This document shows positions 1 through 11,902 of a DNA stretch of 64,000 nt, piece after piece (the stretch's first letter is position 1; the number at the start of each line of letters is the position of its first letter). The position numbers and the translations under genes are program-made. Origin of the DNA: Delphinus delphis (taxonomy: Eukaryota; Chordata; Mammalia; Artiodactyla; Delphinidae); the NCBI RefSeq assembly GCF_949987515.2, contig NC_082687.1, positions 18,956,148 through 19,020,147 of the forward strand. The letters run 5' to 3'. The notes beneath the pieces are model-generated. The model ran no database searches, had not been told where the DNA came from, and worked only from the letters and a program-made list of their open reading frames with translations.

Positions 1-1692
1 AAGTGCTGTCAGTATATGAATACGATGCCACTGACTCACCATGGGCAAAGCAGGCATGCTGAGTTATTTCTTCCAGTAGTAATGATGAATTCTGCTGACT
101 GAGCCATTTGGCTCCTCCTGGGACCAATGGCACACATTTTTTCATATAGACTGCCAGGATTTAAGCTATAATTTTTGACCACTGAGTAGGGGTGGCATTT
201 TTTTCTTTAAAAAGTTGTAGCTATTTCACTCAAAGCGACAATACTAAGAGCAAAACAAAATAACCAAGAGCATATGCAGTAGCAATAAATGCTTAATGTT
301 TAATGTTTTGTTGGGAGATTTTAGACCTTCTGATAATCTCTAATTCCTTCAGACATGAGTCAGTTTTGGTCTCACTACCTTATGACTGACCACTTGTACA
401 CCAAATACTTTCAACTGCTTGCTGGTCCCACTATAGATCAGCTTTGTAGAAAAATTAATATCCCCTGCTTTCCAGTTTCTATATAAAACCTCCTTCCTAA
501 CACTCTTAAATTTAAATTAGTTTCATGACCTTAAATAAAAAATACTATTATTTTTTGGTTCATTTATTCTGAAAATGTCAATTTTAAAAACTGATGTTAT
601 TCTATTTTTTTTTAATTTAAGTACAGTTGATTTACAATGGTATTCTACTTTTAATAGTATACAGTCTAGTATTCCAACGGCAGAAAAGAAATCCTCAGTA
701 ATATATGAAGAACACTACATACATTTATTAATGTGTATTAAAATACTGTGTAAGTAAACCTAGCAGTGAAATAAAGTCAGGCTGTTCTCTCCATGTTCAT
801 TTAAAGGATTTCAATGCAAATGGATACCCCACTTCTAGGCAACATCATCAACATGAAACATCATGATGACATTTTTTAATTCACTACTTCCCACCTCATT
901 ATCTCTCAAATACTTATTTCTTATTTATTCATTTATTTGTCATTTTCACACATCACGTTGCCCTCTCCCAAAACAAACTATCTAAACTCAACTCGACATG
1001 AACTATAAAAATGAGGTCTGGGGTTTTTTTTTTTCTTTTTTTTTTTTTTTTTAGTCTATGCCTACTTTCAAAGGAAAGGCCACCCTGCTTAATAAGTAAA
1101 CTTGAAGACACTATACCTAGAATATAAATGAATCTCCGAAAACTTAGAAAGAATTTTAAAATATAAGGACATAAAGAATGGCTATCCAGAAAACATGAAG
1201 GAAACAATAAACAAGGAAGAAGGATTTTCAACTTTACATTAGAGTAGCCAACCGTCTTGGTTTGCCTGGAAGTGAGGAGGATATTTCCCTTATGCAGGTC
1301 TTTTTAAGGTGCTAAAACCAAATCTCCCTACTTGACACAGCAAACTTCAGCTTCTCTTATTATAGCAGTGAACTAAAAGTAAATCATAAACATTTTAGAG
1401 AGAAAATGTATGCTTTGATCAATTTGATTTTCTATAACACTTTAGAATAATGCTTGTTTTCTTTGCATATTTTAAGGAAAATGTAAATAAATAAAACCTA
1501 AAAAGGCTTTTGAAAATCCACCCTGTAAATTAGGGAATTTCATCTACAAATGTTTACTTTTTGCTTTCTACCACCAAGTTAACTGGCCTTTATGTCTGAG
1601 TTTAAAAGTCAAGAAAAATAAATAAAATGAACTCAATTATTAAGTATTTATCTCAAATGAAAACTTTGGAAAATCCTAATCTAGAAAATTTC
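1..1692. other. AT-rich non-coding DNA, no gene seen
   Basis: No gene or confidently classified repeat is seen here. The block is AT-rich, with many stop codons in all frames. A T-rich run at about 1023-1052 (two T tracts split by a C) could be the remains of a reversed poly(A) tail, but I see no SINE or LINE body beside it. The 60-aa plus frame at 575-757 and the 92-aa minus frame at 953-1231 are low-complexity chance frames; the second is built on that homopolymer. Confidence 0.6.
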
Positions 1693-2140
1693 AGGTCTTT
1701 TTTTTTTTTAATTAGTTACCTATTTTATACATATTAGTGTATATATGTCAATCCCAATCTCCCAATTCATCCCACCACCACCCCCCTCCCTGCTTTCCCC
1801 CTTTGGTGTCCATACCTTTGTTCTCTACATCTGTGTCTCTGTTTCTGCCTTGCAGACCGGTTCATCTGTACCATTTTTCTAGATTCCACATATATGCATT
1901 AATATATGACATTTGTTTCTCTCTTTGTGACTTACTTCACTCTGTATGACAGTCTCTGGGTTCATCCACATCTCTACAAATGACCCAATTTAGTTCCTTT
2001 TTATGGCTGAGTAATGTTCCATTGTATATATGTATCACATCTTCTTTATCTATTCGTCTGTTGTTGGGCATTTAGGTTGCTTCCATGACCTGGCTATTGT
2101 AAATAGTGCTGCAATGGACACTGGGGTGCATGTGTCTTTT

Positions 2141-2457
2141 TTTTTTTTAAAGAAGATGTTGGGGGTAGGAGTTTATTAATTAATTTATTTATTTTTGCTG
2201 TGTTGGGTCTTCGTTTCTGTGTGAGGGCTTTCTCTAGTGTGGCAAGCGGGGGCCACTCTTCATCGCGGTGCGTGGGCCTCTCACTATCGTGGCCTCTCTT
2301 GTTGTGGAGCACAGGCTCCAGACGCGCAGGCTCAGTAGTTGTGGCTCACGGGCCTAGTTGCTCCGCGGCATGTGGGATCTTTCCAGACCAGGGCTCGAAC
2401 CCGTGTCCCCTGCATTAGTAGGCAGATTCTCAACCACTGCGCCACCAGGGAAGCCCC
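2141..2457 (-). mobile_element. CHR-type tRNA-derived SINE inside LINE-1
   Basis: Reverse-oriented SINE of the long CHR form: its 5' end (GGGGCTTCCCTGG on the minus strand) is at 2457, a tRNA-like head with B box follows near 2395-2405, and the A-rich tail shows as T-runs at 2141-2148 and TTTATT motifs near 2174-2194. It interrupts a LINE-1 copy. The host LINE-1 text is duplicated at the borders (ATGTGTCTTTT before, ATGTCTTTTT after), so it inserted after the LINE-1. The body is diverged from the compact CHR-2 copies elsewhere in the window, which suggests an older subfamily. Confidence 0.92.
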
Positions 2458-2987
2458 ATGTCTTTTTGAATTATGGTTTTCTCAGGGTATATGCCCAGTA
2501 GTGGGATTGCTGGGTCATATGGTAGTTCTATTTTTAGTTTTTTAAGGAACCTCCATACTGTTCTCCATACTGGCTGTATCAATTTACATTCCCACCAACA
2601 GTGCAAGAGGGTTCCCTTTTCTCCACACCCTCTCCAGCATTTGTTGTTTGTAGATTTTCTGATGATGCCCATTCTGACTGGTGTGAGGTGATACCTCATT
2701 GCAGTTTTGATTTGCATTTCTCTAATAATCAGTGATGTGGAGCAGCTTTTCATGTGCTTCTTGGCCATCTGTATGTCTTCTTTGGAGAAGTGTCTATTTA
2801 GATCTTCTGCCCATTTTTTAATCAGGTTGTTTGTTTTTTTAATATTGAGCTGCATGAGCTGCTTGTAAATTTTGGAAATTAATCCTTTGTCAGTTGCTTC
2901 ATTTGCAAATATTTTCTCCCATTCTGAGGGTTGTCTTTTTGTCTTGTTTATAGTTTCCTTTGCTGTGCAAAAGCTTTTAAGTTTCAT
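2457..2987 (-). pseudogene. LINE-1 ORF2 C-terminal fragment
   Basis: An open minus-strand frame gives ~177 residues recognisable as the C-terminal end of the LINE-1 ORF2 protein (endonuclease/reverse transcriptase). The C-terminal cysteine-rich segment is intact at about residues 117-134 of the frame ([18 protein letters not shown], spacing CX3C, H, CX3C), followed by the typical [17 protein letters not shown] stretch. The endonuclease and reverse-transcriptase domains are missing because the element is 5'-truncated. The frame then runs into an inserted SINE, which adds eight foreign residues and a stop at 2430. This is a retrotransposon relic, not a host gene. Confidence 0.9.
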
Positions 2988-3422
2988 TAGGTCCCATTTG
3001 TTTATTTTTGTTTTTATTTCTATTACTCTAAGAGGTGGGTCAAAAAAGAGATCTAGGTCTTTTTTATTAAATGCTTTAGGTTAGGTAGAGTTCTCATTAA
3101 TCAATTTTTATATTTTGTATCACAAAGTGGTACTAAATTGCTTGGCAAGTTATTAAAAGTAATAGAAAGCCCGTCCACTTCAACATGTGTTAAGGCAGTT
3201 CATAGTTGAGGCAGTGAGAAATTTCCATGTTCAAAGTGAAAAATGTACAAAGGTAAATATTAGCATGGCATGATTACCTTTCACTTAGCCATAGCTTTTT
3301 GCCTTAAAACCAAATTCTCCTCTGGTTTGTTTTCTAATCGTGAACTCACAGAGTCTAAATATTAATCTCAAATTACTAAAGAGGCAAAGAATTAATCTGC
3401 TTAAAAGAGATGTGAAGCTTTC

Positions 3423-3690
3423 AGGATGAAGTGAGAGAGTGGCATGGACATATATATACACGACCAAATGTAAAATAAATAGCTAGTGGGAGGCAGCCGC
3501 ATAGCACAGGGAGATCAGCTTGGTGCTCTGTGACCACCTAGAGGGGTGGGTTAGGGAGGGTGGGAGGGAGAAGCAAGAGGGAGGGAATATGGGGATATAG
3601 GTATACGTTTAGCTGAGTCACTTTGTGATACAGCAGAAACTAACACACCATTGTAAAGCAATTATACTCCAATAAAGACGTTAAAAAAAA
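3423..3690 (+). mobile_element. LINE-1 3' end, plus strand
   Basis: Short LINE-1 3' UTR fragment in forward orientation. It has the landmark block AGCTAGTGGGAGGCAGCCGC, the GGGAGGGTGGGAGGGAG tract, and a 3' end with ACTCCAATAAAGACGTT plus poly(A). An exact target-site duplication ATGTGAAGCTTTC lies at 3410-3422 and 3690-3702. The minus-strand frame at 3285-3467 is not a gene; it runs partly through this element. Confidence 0.95.
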
Positions 3691-4282
3691 TGTGAAGCTT
3701 TCCATGTAGTTATTTACAAATAATTACTGCAAGCAGGCTTTCTTTACAACAAACTTTGCAATCATACATATATTACTAGTGAACGAATCATAGGAATAGT
3801 TGGCTTTTTTAACATACAAATTATTAATGCATGAAAGATACTGTGTGAGATATTATCAAAATAATAAAACTTTTTAAAGTATATACCTGAATTTAAACTG
3901 CCCAAGATATACATAATTTATACCATTTAAGAAACTAAATCCTTTTACAACAAGCTAAGTTTGTCTAACTCATTTGGTGTGGGGGGTTGAATTGCCTTAG
4001 GAGAAAGTTTATATGAAAATAGCTTTTTAAGGCATCTCATTTGGGGCTCAAAGAACAGTAATGAGGTTGACCATTCTCCCTATCAGTCAGCTTCAATCTA
4101 TGTCACTTCAGACTTTTGAAAGGGTTACCAGATCTATAGTTTTGTAAATAATATCAGAATCATACACACCCACATAAAAATTATACAAATATATAATGTG
4201 TGCATTTGCATCAGGGTTAGCACTGACATGAATGTAAAATCATGTGCAATGGAAAATGATTGCTAATTAAAACAACTATCCC

Positions 4283-4400
4283 CTCACTAGACTATAAGTT
4301 TCATGAAGACAGGGGTTGCTTATTTCTCTGCCAAATCCCTGAAGCCCATAAAGGTGCCTGGGCACATAGTAGATGCTCAATAAACAGGTTTAATTAAATC
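4283..4400 (+). repeat. L2-type LINE 3' end
   Basis: The order CTAGACTATAAGTTTCATGA, then CAGGGGTTGC, then CTGGGCACATAGTAGATGCTCAATAAA is the standard 3' end of the ancient mammalian L2 LINE. The copy is old and diverged and no duplication is visible. Flanking DNA at 3703-4282 and 4401-4829 holds nothing else I recognise. Confidence 0.75.
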
Positions 4401-4829
4401 TTGCTTTGGGAATAATCATAAATAGTGAACACTTTAGTACTTTATTTAACAACTAGTTGAAATAGTTTTTTGGTTGCAACTTCTCATATAACTAATATTA
4501 ACCCAAAATAACACAGTATAATTGTTTTTAACAGCCAACTTGTCTAAAATTGTTTTACCTTATATGTAGAAAGGTACTTCCCCCACTGATGTGATAGAAG
4601 GTATCACATAAACTTTTAACTAAAATAAACATTAACTCTTTTAACATCAATACACCCTTTGCACTGTGCAGGGCCCACATGACTTTCCAATAAAACTGAC
4701 AATTTTTCTGTATTTAAATTTAAATCTATGTTCTACCTTGAAAGAACTAAAAAAGGACATAAGTAAAAAAGTCAATTCACCAAGGCTTGACTATAAAGAC
4801 CACTAGATGTCCACAGCTGATGATTCATT

Positions 4830-5365
4830 CAGACAACACAGAAAGAACATGGACTCTGCCAGGCACTGAAGAAACAAAGGGAATGAGATAGACTTTAGCC
4901 CTGTACTCAGCATCTGTAGTATTGTAGAGTACCTAGATAACAAACAACCAAAGGAACAAATAATATAATCACAAATGATGGCAAGAACAATGAATGAAAT
5001 GGGATACAAAGAGAGTGAAAGGGGAAAGCAGCTTTCAGTACTATGGTCGGGGCAGGCTCTGCTGAGGAACTGACATGTCAGTCAAGATTTGAAGGATGAG
5101 AAAAACTCAGTCATGTGAAAAGCAGAAGGAAGCACATTCTAGACACAGAAAACAGCAAGAGCAAAAAAGCCTGAGGTGGGAAAGAGATTAACATTTAGAA
5201 GAACTGAAAGAAACCTTGTTGACTTGGGCAAAGTTGAAGGGGGCCGGGGTGGAGACACCATCTGTGGCTGAAGAAGTAGGCAGCAAAGAAGATATATTCA
5301 AGGGCAACAGGAAGCCATTAAAGGGTTTAAGCAGAGAACTACTAAGATCCCACAGATGTCCCTCC
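4830..5365 (+). repeat. Ancient mammalian repeat, family not assigned
   Basis: The order of phrases (CTGCCAGGCACTGAAGAAAC, then GAGGAACTGACATGTCAGTC, AGATTTGAAGGATGAG, then AGGAAGCCATTAAAGGGTTT) recurs in four other stretches of this window (about 36.55, 49.87, 59.53 and 60.55 kb). I recognise it as a widespread old mammalian repeat but cannot name the family with certainty. Frames at 5188-5483 on either strand are chance frames inside it. Confidence 0.5.
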
Positions 5366-5471
5366 TCCACGTGGAGAAAGAGAGTGGGGAGCAAGTATGG
5401 AAACTGATGGTGACCAAACCCTTGCCTTGATACACTGAAGTTTCGCCATCTATATAAGACAAGGGAGCACT

Positions 5472-5741
5472 ATTTTTTTTCAACTGAAGTATAGTTGCTT
5501 TACAATATAATATTAGTTTCAGGTGTACAGCATAGTGATTCAGTATTTTTACAGATCATACTCCCTTAAAAGTTATTACAAAATAATGACTCTATTTCCC
5601 TGTGCTGTATAATATATCCTTGTTGCTTATCTATTTTATACACAGTAATTTTTACCTCTTTATCTCATTCCCCCTCTTGCTCTTCCCCCCCCCCCCACCT
5701 TCCCTTTCCCCGCTGGTAACCACTAGCTTGTTTTCTGTAAG
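5472..5741 (-). mobile_element. LINE-1 3' end, minus strand
   Basis: Reverse-oriented LINE-1 3' UTR: poly(T) at about 5473-5480, then the typical AGTATAGTTGCTTTACAATA and TTCCCTGTGCTGTATAATAT landmarks, and a poly(C) run near 5686-5697. The duplication AAGGGAGCACT at 5461-5471 and 5742-5752 fixes both ends. Confidence 0.93.
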
Positions 5742-5879
5742 AAGGGAGCACTTTTTAAAGCTGTTTCTTTTCCTCTGAATTGCTGAACATTTCTTTTTTC
5801 AACCATCCCTGATTTTTCTACGACCAACACATTATTTCAAATAAACATAATCAACCAATACGTCCCTAAGGAAAGCTCT

Positions 5880-6145
5880 GGACTCTGAATGTCAATTTTT
5901 AAATTCTTGCCTTTTCTGCTTACTAGTTTCGTAAAGACTCTAGTTTTAGTGTTCTTACCTGTAAAGTTGGGATAAGAAGAGAACTTATTTCCTAGAGATA
6001 TTATGAAGATTATATCACATAATCTGTGTAAACCTCTTAGAACAGTAGACTAATAAGAATTAAAGAAGATAATCCATGTAAAGCACTTGGCAACTAGATC
6101 ATTATAATCAGAAGTAACAGTTATTATTATTTTAGTTATAATTAT
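5880..6145 (-). repeat. MIR SINE, minus strand
   Basis: Old mammal-wide MIR element read backwards: TTACCTGTAAAGTTGGGATAA (the core's GAGGAAACTG side reversed), then TTATGAAGATTATATCACAT and TGTAAAGCACTTGGCA, ending in a TTATTATTATT tract. Diverged, with soft boundaries. Confidence 0.65.
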
Positions 6146-6592
6146 TATTAAAAAGCAGCCTCAGAAGTCTTCCTTTATTGGCTACTCTTTTTCTATTAGT
6201 TTGAAAATAAAAGTTCTCCTGAAAACTTCAAGTCCAACAGAAAATATCACAACTGCACTTGTGGCTTTCCAATTAATCAAATCTAATGTGCATATAGTAA
6301 CACTTTTCCATGAGCGTATGAATATAACATTAGCATTGTGTCAGCTGAATCACCTGAATTAGATTTATCCAGCATTCTGGGAAGTGGAGGGTTTGGGTGT
6401 TAATTTGGAGCTTCAGTTACTGAGTAGTCAAACAATATCCACGCAAAACAGTGTGAAAAATATAATACAAGATAAGCTTATATGAGAGAAGGCAAACCAG
6501 TAATGAGCTTGCAAAAAGATTAGGTTGACTACCATCAATATACATTAAAAAAGTATTTTATCCATAGCTTCATAACAGATTCTTAGCTTCTT

Positions 6593-6724
6593 TTTTTTTT
6601 TTTTAACATCTTTATTGGGGTATAATTGCTTTACAATGGTGTGTTAGTTTCTGCTTTATAACAAAGTGAATCAGTTATACATATACATATGTTCCCATAT
6701 CTCTTCCCTCTTGCGTCTCCCTCC
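6593..6724 (-). mobile_element. LINE-1 3' end, minus strand, short
   Basis: A 130-bp severely 5'-truncated LINE-1: poly(T), then ATCTTTATTGGGGTATAATTG, ending within the 3' UTR. The target-site duplication CTTAGCTTCTT is exact at 6582-6592 and 6725-6735. Confidence 0.94.
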
Positions 6725-6839
6725 CTTAGCTTCTTAATATAGGCCTTCATAATACTATGTCTTAGCTCTGTAACAACTAAACTTTGCTTTTATTTCTGTG
6801 GTTTTTGAATAGACCTCAACTTCCTGAAAGAATGATCAT

Positions 6840-7320
6840 GTCAGCTTTTGTTCAACATGGTGCCCCCAATGCCTAGATCAAAGTTGGATGCTTGGTGGGC
6901 AGTGGTAGTAGATGCTATGGCGCACTGTCCAGATCCCCCAGCTAGGACTCCCTCTTAGACTCAGTTTACTCTCCTCCCCCCACCTTCCAAGAGTACTGGC
7001 TCTTGACTACTCACAACCACACCACCCAAGGCTGCACCCCTTCTTTGATTGATGCGGGACTGCAAACACCCAGTCCCTGGCCTCCGTACGGGACAACTCT
7101 GCAGGACCATCTAGTTCCAGAGCTCATCATAGGATTGGCTCACACCTCTACTGAAACTGCATCCTGGTTCGACTTCTCCCTCTTTCCAATCCTCACTCCC
7201 TTCACTCCCCTGTAGATGTAGATCCTGAGAGTGCTCACCAGTAGACTTCCCGCACACAAATTTCAGACTGTTTCCCAGCAACTCGCCCTAAGACGACACC
7301 CAACAAATACTGTAGAATAA
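6840..7320 (+). repeat. Possible old LTR or unclassified repeat
   Basis: A C-rich block that contrasts with the AT-rich flanks. Phrases such as ACTGCATCCTGGTTCGACTT, CTGTAGATGTAGATCCTGAG and a late GAATAAAT resemble an old solo LTR with its polyadenylation site, but I cannot name a family or see clean TG...CA ends. The 70-aa frame at 7003-7215 lies in this block and is not a recognised protein. Confidence 0.3.
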
Positions 7321-10197
7321 ATGCATGATTTTGCCACTAGAGCCATATATACCTTCTTTCAAAACAAGATCACATCCAAAGCATAAGCTAACAGATAAAT
7401 TGATAAATAAAGATATGTGAATAAGTTTTAAAAACACAGTCATCTTTCCATTGCACTATTTGTTTTATTTTATGTTAAGTTGTCAAATAAAATAATTACT
7501 ACCTGAAGTGATTTAATATCTTGTCCTTCACTCTGAGACCACAAGCCATTTAAAAGGCTGATGATATTAGTTCTATAGGTATCTCAAGAAAATTATTCTT
7601 ATTTTTATAGAGAAAATAATGTATGGTTAAAATAGATGTCTGGGACCAGTTCATTTCTTTAAAACCTCCACACCCAACTACTTTTTTTTCTTAAGAATAG
7701 ACCTAATGTTTACCTACAGGCAAAAATGATTTAATTCAAGAAATAAAGAATTCAGTTTTGTTAAGACAAGTTAATATCTTATTTTTAAGTTAAAAGAGAA
7801 GCTTACAAACTCTCTAGTATAATTCTAATTTTAAATATAAAGTGATAAAAATTAAATATATAATTTAAAAGTTTTCATTTAAAGATCAAAAAATAAGGGG
7901 AAAATACTGAAAATGGAGGTTCAGGAAATACATTCGAGCTTATTTTTCTCCATATAAAATACTTAACTTTCCTGGGACTATTTACAGTCTTACAGTGCAT
8001 AGCTTAAAGAGTTAGGATTCAAAAATCAGAGTTTTTCTACTTCAAAAATCAATATTTATTTCAGACCACAAGCTAGAATCTTAATTGTTTTGATGGAAAG
8101 CCCTTCAATTTTAATGGATGTAAAAAGAGAATCTACTCTGTTCACTAGAAACTAGAATTATGCTCTCAAATATATCCTATCATCTATCCCTCAACTAGCT
8201 TTCTGAGACTCAATTCTCTCTCTGACCTAAGATGTTTTGAATGTCTTACACAATTATTACTTTACTGGCATTTTGATGATTCATAATTATTTATAGGATC
8301 AAAACTCTAATGTAACCATCCTCCCGTTTGCCAGTACTCCCTAGTATAACTGAAACATGTACATCTAGCACCAACAATTAAATTAACTTTCTCTATCTCC
8401 AAACACTATTATTCAAAGAAAGTTTCCTGAGGGTCAGGAAACAGACTGTGAGGAGTTAACTGAATCCCATAAGCAGAACTTTCAACAAAAGTTTATTTCT
8501 GACAATTACTGTGAAAAGTTACATGTATAACTTAGATTGCTTGGTCCTCCCTTGCACCTTACTATATGCAAATATCAACACAAACATCTCACTTTTGTCA
8601 GAAGCAAATAAATAAATCATTTTCTTAAAAATTCACAGTCTCACTGAATTCTGCTTTGCAACAAAATTTAAACATTTTGTTTACTATCATTCCTTAAAAC
8701 TCAAAAGCACTTTGATGTCACTGTTTATTACTCCCTTTCTCTTTCTCAGTAATGTCAAAATCTCAAGAGTCTAAAGCAAACATACCATGAAGGGAAAAAA
8801 ATGAATTTAAAATTCTGTCTTTACACACAGAAGAAAAGCAATTCCAGAAGAAAATAATTCTATCCAGATACAGGAGAGGATCTAGAGAGATTTAGGATAT
8901 TTAACTATCACAATTTGGAAACAAAAAGCAGCAATGGAGATAAGCAAGTAGATGATAAACATGAGAGTAACAGTTAAATACAAACTCGTGAATAGAATGC
9001 AAAAAATGATGATCATTTAATGATTCATCTCTGCTTTCCCAATTCTTCTCCAATCACATATTAAGATCATATATTAAAGTAAATACCATCTATTATATAT
9101 CATATATTAACATACCATATATTAAGATAAAATACAAAGACATATTAAGGCTGCTATGGGCCTTGGACAGAGAATAGGTACTCAGTACAACAAGTTGATA
9201 TTCCAACACAGGCTAAAACTAACTTGTCAAAATTATCACTCCTTTAGGGAATCAATTACAGCAGGGATTCTCTATGCGTGGCAATCCAGGCCAAAACCTC
9301 GCTCTTCAGGCACAATAATATTGATAGTTAAAATGTAGCTCACTGTGGTGGTGATGGTGGTAGTGGTCAGCTCTAACACATTTTCCTGTCCACTGACATC
9401 AGCTAGATCTTAAATGAATGTAATCTAGGACAGTTTGATTAAAGAGGTTTAGGCTTAAAAGGAGGCTATAGCAAGTACTTTTTTGGATAGCTACTAGAAC
9501 ACAAGAACAACTGGTTTGCACATCATGGTACTCTAAAGTTCTACACATACCTGGGTTTAGAAACACAGTAATGGAAAGCATTTTTAAGAGTGAGAATATA
9601 AGCATGATCAAAGCAACAGTTAAAATTGTGAATGCTCTGAAAATCTTTTGGCCCTTTAAAGTTCACGTACACAATAGAGTTCTCCTCTCTCCAGAGAGCT
9701 ACACGACACCAAGGGGGAACACATTCTTCAGCAGCAGCTACTGGGAATTACCAAATTACATAAAATTAATGGGATGTGGCTCTCTGCAATGAATAAATTT
9801 ATAACTAAATGATGAGTGCTTTACGCTTTTTATTCCACCGGGTAAACGGCTAGAGTAATCAATTCAATCAGGTCTATTAGAGAGGCCCATTACACGTCTG
9901 ATGGGTAGCTTTACTTTTTTTCCCCTTCTATTCAGATTTCTGTCTGTGTCGAAGAAAAAATAAGCAGGCTGGTCTTTGAATTTAAATCTGGAATGTTGGG
10001 AAGTCAGATATGCAAAAAGGTAAAAAAGTAAAAAGGAAACCAGGATTCAGATAATCCAAAGACATAAAAGAATAAAGAGAAACAGAAATATTAAAATGTT
10101 TTTGAATAAATCAAATAATTTCAATGTATTTTTTAAAATGCAATATTGGTAATATTCAGAAAAATCTTTCCAAAAGTTAAAAAAAATAAAACAACAC
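7321..10197. other. AT-rich unique DNA, no gene seen
   Basis: About 2.9 kb without a recognisable repeat body or exon. It contains a patch of irregularly repeated CATATATTAA-like units at about 9058-9145 and a GGTGGTGATGGTGGTAGTGGT stretch at about 9344-9366. Small frames at 9156-9338, 9399-9611 and 9571-9792 show no family signature. Confidence 0.5.
9058..9145. repeat. Degenerate CATATATTAA direct repeats
   Basis: Five or so imperfect copies of (C)ATATATTAA/CACATATTAAG recur at uneven spacing. The patch is AT-rich and could come from slippage. No mobile-element framework is visible around it. Confidence 0.55.
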
Positions 10198-10203
10198 ACC
10201 CTA

Positions 10204-10546
10204 GGGCTTCCCTGGTGGCGCAGTGGTTAAGAATCTGCCTGCCAATGCAGGGGACACGGGTTCGAGCCCTGGTCCGGGAAGATCCCACATGCCGTGGAGC
10301 AACTAAGCCTGTACGCCACAACTACTGAGCCTGCGAGCCACAACTACTGAAGCCCATGTGCCACAACTACTGAAGCCCGCGCACCTAGAGCCTGTGCTCT
10401 GCAACAAGAGAAGCCACCACAATGAGAAGTCCGCGCCCCGCAACGAAGAGTAGCCCCCGCTCACTGCAACTAGAGAAAGCCCGCGTGCAGCAGTGAAGAC
10501 CCAGTGCAGCCAAAAATTAAATAAATGAATTAAAAAAAAAAAAAAA
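10204..10546 (+). mobile_element. Long CHR-type SINE, plus strand
   Basis: Starts with GGGCTTCCCTGGTGGCGCAG, with A box TGGCGCAGTGG and B box GGTTCGAGCCC. The body contains several CCACAACTACTGAAGCCC-type units, then a diverged 3' part ending AAATAAATGAATT plus poly(A). The duplication ACCCTA flanks it at 10198-10203 and 10547-10552. The length (~340 bp) marks the long subfamily rather than the compact ~210-bp CHR-2 form. Confidence 0.95.
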
Positions 10547-10911
10547 ACCCTAAGGATGGAATTATTGTGGTCCAGTCTTAGAAGAATCCAAACCAACATG
10601 GACTCTTGCCCTAGGTCCAAGTGATCCACGTATAAACCTGCAGAGGCAACAAACAGTAAGCTCCATGGGAATGTAAGTAAGCAAGGCTCTTCCTACAACA
10701 AGATGATATGGCAGAGGGAAAGGAGACTACCTAGACTGTACTTCCTGTAATGAGGGAAATCTTTGCACCTCTATGAAAAGTTACTTCATCCAGAAACTGG
10801 CAATATAACTTTTCACAGCTACCTCATACTTTTGAGAGAAAAGCCACATAAGATAATATATGGAAGGGCCTTGTAAAGGTAAGAGCATGAAGCAGATAAA
10901 ACGTAGCACTG

Positions 10912-11122
10912 GGGCTTCCCTGGTGGCGCGGTGGTTGAGAGTCCGCCTGCCGAGGCAGGGGACACGGGTTCGTGCCCCGGTCCGGGAGGATCCCACATGC
11001 CACGGAGCAGCTGGGCCCGTGAGCCATGGCCGCTGGGCCTGCGCGTCCGGAGCCTGTGCTCCACAACGGGAGAGGCCACAGCAGTGAGAGGCCCGGGTAC
11101 CGCAAAAAAAAAAAAAAAAAAG
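10912..11122 (+). mobile_element. CHR-2 SINE, plus strand
   Basis: Compact CHR-2 copy with intact head, B box GGTTCGTGCCC, and 3' end GAGAGGCCCGGGTACCGC followed by an ~18-bp A tail. The target-site duplication GTAGCACTG is exact at 10903-10911 and 11123-11131. The many overlapping 75-146 aa frames on both strands here are SINE read-throughs. Confidence 0.97.
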
Positions 11123-11317
11123 GTAGCACTGACAAGAGGCAGTATCACTGTTGCTATCTCCAGCACAAAGCAAATGCTCAACAAATAATTGTTGAACGAA
11201 AGAATGAACATTTTAAAATAACTTTTAAAACCCAAGACCAAATCACCAAATGGTTCCAATACGTAACATTATATTTAACATTAGCTTCTGGAATGTTCTA
11301 GTTCCCTATAATTAAAT

Positions 11318-11571
11318 GCAGTATGAATCCAGTGCTTACTATTTGCCAAGCCCTGTTCTAAAGACTTTAGAAATATTAAGTTGACAACAGCTCCATGAGG
11401 TACAATTTACTATTAGAATCTACTTCATCTATAAACCTTTATTTACAGATAAAGAAAATGACCTAATTCAAAATACAGGGCTAAATAATTTATCAAAAAT
11501 CACAGAGTCTGTAAGTGGAAGAATTCAAACCTAAAAAAATTTGGCTCTTCTAACCATGCTTTTAAACTAAA
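11318..11571 (+). repeat. MIR SINE, plus strand
   Basis: Reads in MIR order: CCAGTGCTTACTATTTGCCA, AGCCCTGTTCTAAAGACTTT, CTCCATGAGGTACAATTTAC, TTTACAGATAAAGAAAATGA, then CACAGAGTCTGTAAGTGGAA. An old copy that is close to full length. Confidence 0.8.
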
Positions 11572-11902
11572 ATGAATTTATTAACACATATACTCAATGG
11601 CAAATCGGTAAGCATATCTGTACAAACATTACAGTACATGACTAAAATAGTATTTTCAGATAAATTCAGTTGAGGATCACTGTTAACTGTGCTGTACAGT
11701 CAAAATTCCTTTCTATTCTGGAGCTGACTCAATGGGGCATCACATCAATTATATGCGCTTCCTTGTTTCACTCTTCTCTCTGCTTCAAAATACCTCTTTC
11801 CCCAATCCCCAGATATACTCGCAATGGCATATCTTAAGTAGTTTTGTGTAGATGTGAAAACGCTTCAACGTGTGGAATTCATAAATAAACAGTCATAGTA
11901 GA

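Larger units (their letters stand above)
1704..3054 (-). mobile_element. LINE-1, 5'-truncated, split by a SINE
   Basis: This is a LINE-1 retrotransposon fragment in reverse orientation: the 3' end is at the low coordinate (T-run near 1704-1709) and the truncated 5' end is near 3054. It contains the C-terminal third of ORF2 and the following 3' region. A target-site duplication AGGTCTTTTTT is readable at 1693-1703 and again at 3055-3065, so both edges are well fixed. On the element's sense strand the duplication begins with an A-run, as expected for L1 endonuclease cutting at TT/AAAA. A CHR SINE sits inside it (about 2141-2457). The copy cannot be autonomous: it lacks the 5' UTR, ORF1 and most of ORF2. 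Confidence 0.93.

Noticed and set aside
6840..7320. Endogenous retrovirus internal region
   Set aside because: No gag, pol or env-like frame. At most this is a solo LTR relic, and even that is uncertain.
10204..10300. tRNA gene suggested by A and B box motifs
   Set aside because: The motifs belong to the tRNA-derived head of a SINE. There is no complete cloverleaf, and the same head occurs fifteen times in the window.
10781..11301. Cluster of overlapping 75-146 aa frames on both strands
   Set aside because: They translate the CHR-2 SINE and its poly(A) tail (runs of Phe or Lys). The same peptide fragments recur at every CHR-2 copy in the window.
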